From Methanocorpusculum sp. (GTDB taxonomy: Archaea > Halobacteriota > Methanomicrobia > Methanomicrobiales > Methanocorpusculaceae): DNA of 64,000 nt. Position 1 is the first letter of the stretch, and every line of letters starts with the position of its first letter. Location of the stretch: positions 1-64,000 of the forward strand of contig JAFOFB010000008.1 in NCBI GenBank assembly GCA_017387505.1. The letters are read 5' to 3'. Under the pieces are notes generated by a model that was not told where the DNA came from, did not search any database, and saw only the letters and a list, made by a program, of their open reading frames with translations. Made by a program: the position numbers and the translations under genes. Shown in pieces: positions 61,080-64,000 of this stretch.

Positions 61080-61784
61080 TCACTCAAGGATTTTGAGCAG
61101 TGCATCTCCTTTTGCCGCGGCATTTGCAAGGTTGAAGAAATCCTCCTGCATTCCTGCCGGAATTGAGACAACGCAAATCCATGAGCCGTCATTCTGCCAC
61201 TCGTTCTTTTCCATCTTGACATAAGAAGCCCCGGAGACCGCGCCGTAAGCGCGTGCCGCATAATCCATCGGGAACTTTGCAGCAATGCGCCTCTCTTCGA
61301 AACTGATTGGAAGAACCGGACGCAGAGCCTTGACAGTCTCCTTTACAAGATCATCAACAGACTTAAACGGATCAAAGTTGACGCGAACCTGCTCTAAAGC
61401 AAGCTCAATGCGCGTCACCGGGTGCGGCAGACCGTTTTGCGGGTTTACTGCATTTCTTGCAATATAAGTAATGACGCGGTTTCTCTTCTCCTCGGTTAAA
61501 CGTCTTCTCTGCTCGGTTGTTAAGTGGATTTCTCCTTTCAGGATAATCTGACGTGCAACCTCTTCGAAGTTAGTGGACTTGAAGACCTTGAGTAAATCCT
61601 CATCCGGAGACTTCTCCCCGTGGGATGCATTCTCATAAACATTGAGAGCGGCAACCGCATCCTCAATATCAATGCCCTCAACACCGTGGCGCATCTTGTC
61701 TGCAAGTTCCGGATCAACTAAAATCTCAAAGCGCAGACCATGGCTTTCGAGCCTTGCCGTTACCGCATTGTCAAGTGGAATCAT
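61080..61784 (-). CDS. Ribosome maturation protein SBDS
   Basis: SBDS helps release the anti-association factor from new 60S-type subunits. The 234-residue protein starts MIPLDNAVTARLESHG and has the N-terminal FYSH domain, the central helical segment (EKRNRVITYIARNAVNP, about residues 98-114) and a C-terminal ferredoxin-like domain. It follows psmA by 4 bases in the usual archaeal order. Confidence 0.95.
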   Translation of the reverse strand: MIPLDNAVTARLESHGLRFEILVDPELADKMRHGVEGIDIEDAVAALNVYENASHGEKSPDEDLLKVFKSTNFEEVARQIILKGEIHLTTEQRRRLTEEKRNRVITYIARNAVNPQNGLPHPVTRIELALEQVRVNFDPFKSVDDLVKETVKALRPVLPISFEERRIAAKFPMDYAARAYGAVSGASYVKMEKNEWQNDGSWICVVSIPAGMQEDFFNLANAAAKGDALLKILE

Positions 61785-61788
61785 GAAC

Positions 61789-62616
61789 TTACTCCGCCTT
61801 CTCTTCCTTCTTTACTGTCTTGGAAAACTTTGCAACAGCAGACTTGACTTCCTCTGCAGTAAGTTTTCTAAAGGACAGAATCTGAGTAGTGCTTCCGGTC
61901 GGAGACTCAACAACTTTCTTTACTGCGCGCTTCTTAGAGTATTCACCTGCAACACCGATTTCAACAGTGTTCATATCGAACTTGCCCTCGGTTGCGGTGT
62001 AGAGTGCCTTCAGACCTAAGAGAACTGCCTCTTCGGCGGATAAGCCTTCCTTGTACTCCTCTTCGAAGAGCTTCATAACTGCCTGTCTTCCAATACCAAT
62101 GCCGGTTGCCATATATTCAAGAAGGGTTCCGGAAGGATCGGTTTCAAAGAGGCAGTAATGTGCCTTGCCGTCTGCTCCGATGTCAACACCTGCGAGGAGG
62201 AGAGCTGTACCATACGGACGTGCTCCGCCGAAGAGAGTATAAGTCTGCATGTGGTCGCAGAGCTTCTTGGCTAAAGTCTCCACATCAATCGGCTCGCCGT
62301 AAGTGATTCTGTTGCTCTGTGCCTCAACACGTGCACGCTCAACAAGTGCGCGAGCGTCACCGACAAGACCAGAGGAAGCAACACCGATGTGTTCATCAAT
62401 CTTGAAGATCTTCTCAATCGAGGATGGTTCAAGCAGGCGGGAGCCTACTCTCTTATCAACGAGCAGAACAACACCTGAGCGGCACTTAATACCGACTGCA
62501 GTGGTTCCGCGTTTGACAGCCTCACGTGCGTACTCGACCTGATAGAGTCTTCCATCAGGAGAGAACATAGTAATAGTGCGGTCATAACCGCCCATCTGAT
62601 ATTGCTGTGGCTGCAT
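61789..62616 (-). CDS. psmA: Proteasome subunit alpha
   Basis: The alpha subunit forms the outer rings and gate of the 20S proteasome. The 275-residue protein begins [30 protein letters not shown], i.e. the Tyr-Asp-Arg gate followed by the family signature (split here: [20 protein letters not shown] from residue 11). It has the GVVLLVDKR segment with a central Lys, and ends in a Lys/Glu-rich tail. No beta subunit gene lies in the window. It precedes sbds. Confidence 0.96.
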   Translation of the reverse strand: MQPQQYQMGGYDRTITMFSPDGRLYQVEYAREAVKRGTTAVGIKCRSGVVLLVDKRVGSRLLEPSSIEKIFKIDEHIGVASSGLVGDARALVERARVEAQSNRITYGEPIDVETLAKKLCDHMQTYTLFGGARPYGTALLLAGVDIGADGKAHYCLFETDPSGTLLEYMATGIGIGRQAVMKLFEEEYKEGLSAEEAVLLGLKALYTATEGKFDMNTVEIGVAGEYSKKRAVKKVVESPTGSTTQILSFRKLTAEEVKSAVAKFSKTVKKEEKAE

Positions 62617-62640
62617 AGTTACTCCTTACTATATTCAATC

Positions 62641-62985
62641 TCAATTATGATATCTCTTCTCAACGGAGATACCCTTTTTCGCGCCGAGAACAGTTCCCGA
62701 CGTCTTTACTGTCCTAAACACCGCAGGATATCCGCCTGCTTTAGTAACACAGGCAAGAGCCGCAGTCATTTCAAGCTCATGTCCTCTGCTGCATCTGACA
62801 ATTGCAAACTCACCCTCCGACCAGATAACTGCCGGATGAATCTTTGAAGCCCCGACATCACCGAAAAGATCGCGAACAGAGTCCGCTGCGGCACGGTAGA
62901 TATCCTTTTGCGTAAGCTCCCCTGCTTCAATCTTAATTAAGATGTATCTGCGGTTCTCGCGAAGAGTAGGCGGTAGAGGTCTCAT
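62641..62985 (-). CDS. rnp2: RNase P protein component 2 (Rnp2/Pop5)
   Basis: Rnp2 is one of the protein subunits of archaeal RNase P, which cuts the 5' leader off tRNAs. The 114-residue protein starts MRPLPPTLRENRRYILIKIE and has the conserved LFGDVGAS and GEFAIVRCSRG segments of the Pop5 fold. Its start overlaps the rnp3 stop by four bases; the two proteins work as a pair. Confidence 0.93.
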   Translation of the reverse strand: MRPLPPTLRENRRYILIKIEAGELTQKDIYRAAADSVRDLFGDVGASKIHPAVIWSEGEFAIVRCSRGHELEMTAALACVTKAGGYPAVFRTVKTSGTVLGAKKGISVEKRYHN

Positions 62986-63608
62986 TCAACAACCTCCACG
63001 GTCTGCTTCGGATGAAGAATGCCGTCTAATGCATTGAGCGCAGAGTAGACCTCAGCTCTTTCCATTCCGAAAAGAGAACAGAGAGCAACAGTCTCCTGAA
63101 GATTTTTCAGACCCGACAGACTCTTTGCAGAGGATGCGATTACAAGCGGGAACTGATACTTGCGCTGAAGCTTTAAAATGTCTGCGTAGTGCGAGAGCGC
63201 ACTTCTGCGTGTTCTTGGATCAATGATTTTCCCAAGCTCTATAACAAGTCCGACGTTATGCTGTGCCGCCATCTTTGAAGTGATGTGTTCAAAACCTGCC
63301 TTTGGAAGAGCATCCAGACCTGAAAGCAGATGAATGCCTTTGGTCGTGATTGCCGTTCTGTTAAAGGAGTTATCAGAAACATCAGCGATAACAAGAGCTC
63401 CTTTCGGTGCTTTGCGGGCGGAGGAGGTCAGTTCCTTTGCAGTCTTTACTGAGATTCGAACCCCGCAAATGACCTCGCAGGATACATTTTCAGGTTCTGC
63501 ACCGCAGACAACAATTCTCCTGTAACCGTTTTTGAATGCAGTATCAGAAAAATCATTGAGCGAAAAGGAAGACGACTCATTTACACAAATGCATGCGTCA
63601 GAAATCAT
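62982..63608 (-). CDS. rnp3: RNase P protein component 3 (Rnp3/Rpp30)
   Basis: Rnp3 is a TIM-barrel-like subunit of RNase P that forms a complex with Rnp2. The 208-residue protein begins MISDACICVNESSSF and has GVRISVKTAKEL, the VIADVSDNSFNR region, GLVIELGKIID and LVIASSAKSLSGLKN of the p30 family. It follows the L15e gene by 37 bases. Confidence 0.93.
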   Translation of the reverse strand: MISDACICVNESSSFSLNDFSDTAFKNGYRRIVVCGAEPENVSCEVICGVRISVKTAKELTSSARKAPKGALVIADVSDNSFNRTAITTKGIHLLSGLDALPKAGFEHITSKMAAQHNVGLVIELGKIIDPRTRRSALSHYADILKLQRKYQFPLVIASSAKSLSGLKNLQETVALCSLFGMERAEVYSALNALDGILHPKQTVEVVE

Positions 63609-63645
63609 GGATTATAAGAGTTAAGAAAAGATTGGGTTTGAGGGT

Positions 63646-64000
63646 TTATTTACCCTGGTTGTTGTGGCAGCGGATGGATGGGCGGCACTTCTCAGTTCCG
63701 ATTCCACGCTTGTGCTGTCCACGTCCCTTTCTTCCAGCGGAGGTCTTTCCGCGGTAGACACGTCCCTTGGAGTTTGCGATCCATGCGAGGTTCTTGTCTG
63801 CAAGAACTGCCGGGGATGCGCGGTCTACAAGGATGACTTCAAAGTACTTTGCTTTTCCGTCCTGTCCGACCCAGTAGGAGTTTAAAACTTCCATGTTCGG
63901 GTAGCGGTTCTGTGCACGCTCTTCAGCGATGGACTTAAGGTTCTTGCCTGGGGTTGCCTTGCGCATACCCATGCGGTTGGTTCTGCGTCCACGGATGTAG
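63646..64000 (-). CDS. rpl15e: 50S ribosomal protein L15e (5' end outside window)
   Basis: Only the C-terminal part (about 118 residues) is in the window; the gene starts beyond 64000. Visible are [19 protein letters not shown], the [19 protein letters not shown] segment, [16 protein letters not shown] and the basic [20 protein letters not shown] end, all typical of archaeal L15e (about 195 residues). An internal ATG at 63972 is not the start. It heads the superoperon on this strand. Confidence 0.95.
   Translation of the reverse strand, partial: YIRGRRTNRMGMRKATPGKNLKSIAEERAQNRYPNMEVLNSYWVGQDGKAKYFEVILVDRASPAVLADKNLAWIANSKGRVYRGKTSAGRKGRGQHKRGIGTEKCRPSIRCHNNQGK

Overview
The window is chromosomal DNA from a methanogenic archaeon of the order Methanomicrobiales, most like Methanocorpusculum. 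Evidence for this: information-processing genes of the archaeal type (aIF2 beta and gamma, Rpo7, Rpo12, Spt4, Kae1-Bud32, Pcc1, proteasome alpha, Rnp2/Rnp3, SBDS, L15e/L30e/L37Ae/L40e/S24e/S27ae), methanogen-specific genes (YcaO/TfuA methanogenesis markers, marker 12, an MsvR-type regulator), archaeal TATA boxes with several probably leaderless starts, and an intron-containing tRNA-Tyr. The genus is inferred from protein character and moderate GC; no database search was possible. Gene density is high. I see no transposase, phage module or CRISPR array.

Layout. 1-550: gene-free DNA with a tandemly repeated, structured element. 0.5-4.5 kb (minus): aIF2 beta, a DtxR-FeoA/FeoB iron module and a stand-alone Cas4-like protein. 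4.6-9.9 kb (plus): tRNA-Thr, then a tightly packed ycaO-tfuA-thiF-like run continuing into PspC, DUF5591 and YigZ genes, and an anchored DUF3089 hydrolase. 9.9-14.7 kb: tRNA-Gln, tRNA-Leu and tRNA-Arg; a PAC2 gene broken by an in-frame TAA; a DUF5611 gene; rpl30e-nusA behind a structured leader; and an MntA-HepT toxin-antitoxin pair whose HepT has an in-frame TGA. 14.8-30.9 kb: DEAD-box helicase, ferredoxin-like protein, leuS, a PIN-ATPase-KH protein, hisI, a 1019-residue TPR protein followed by rlmH, purC, DUF308 and DnaJ proteins, marker 12, DUF1917 and a membrane protein.

30.9-37.1 kb (minus): the archaeal translation/transcription cluster aif2g - PIN - rpo7 - spt4 - GTP-dependent dephospho-CoA kinase - rps24e - rps27ae - kae1/bud32 - rdgB, with rpl40e beyond it. 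37.1-46.1 kb: surface-sugar genes: aglB, an AT-rich GT2 glycosyltransferase, and a four-gene glmM - two nucleotidyltransferases - glmS operon in which GlmM lacks about 80-90 residues, including the sugar-binding loop. 46.2-49.1 kb: sufC-sufB followed by a cyclase-family protein and an unknown Cys-rich protein. 49.3-53.4 kb: an MrfB/MrfA-like exonuclease-helicase pair with a possible leaderless leader ORF, and MsvR. 53.6-57.3 kb: rnz, a TIM-barrel protein, small conserved genes, tRNA-Tyr and two identical tRNA-Asp genes. 57.4-59.4 kb: two paralogous META-repeat lipoproteins. 59.6-64 kb: the exosome superoperon (L15e, rnp3, rnp2, psmA, sbds, L37Ae, rpo12, Brix, pcc1, prefoldin beta) without rrp4, rrp41 or rrp42.

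Most notable: the covarying tandem hairpin element at 1-530; the multi-hairpin rpl30e leader with a possible Shine-Dalgarno-masking stem; two in-frame stop codons within 2 kb; the shortened GlmM; the archaeal MrfAB-like operon; the SufBC-linked unknown pair; and the E1-like gene coupled to the McrA thioamidation genes.
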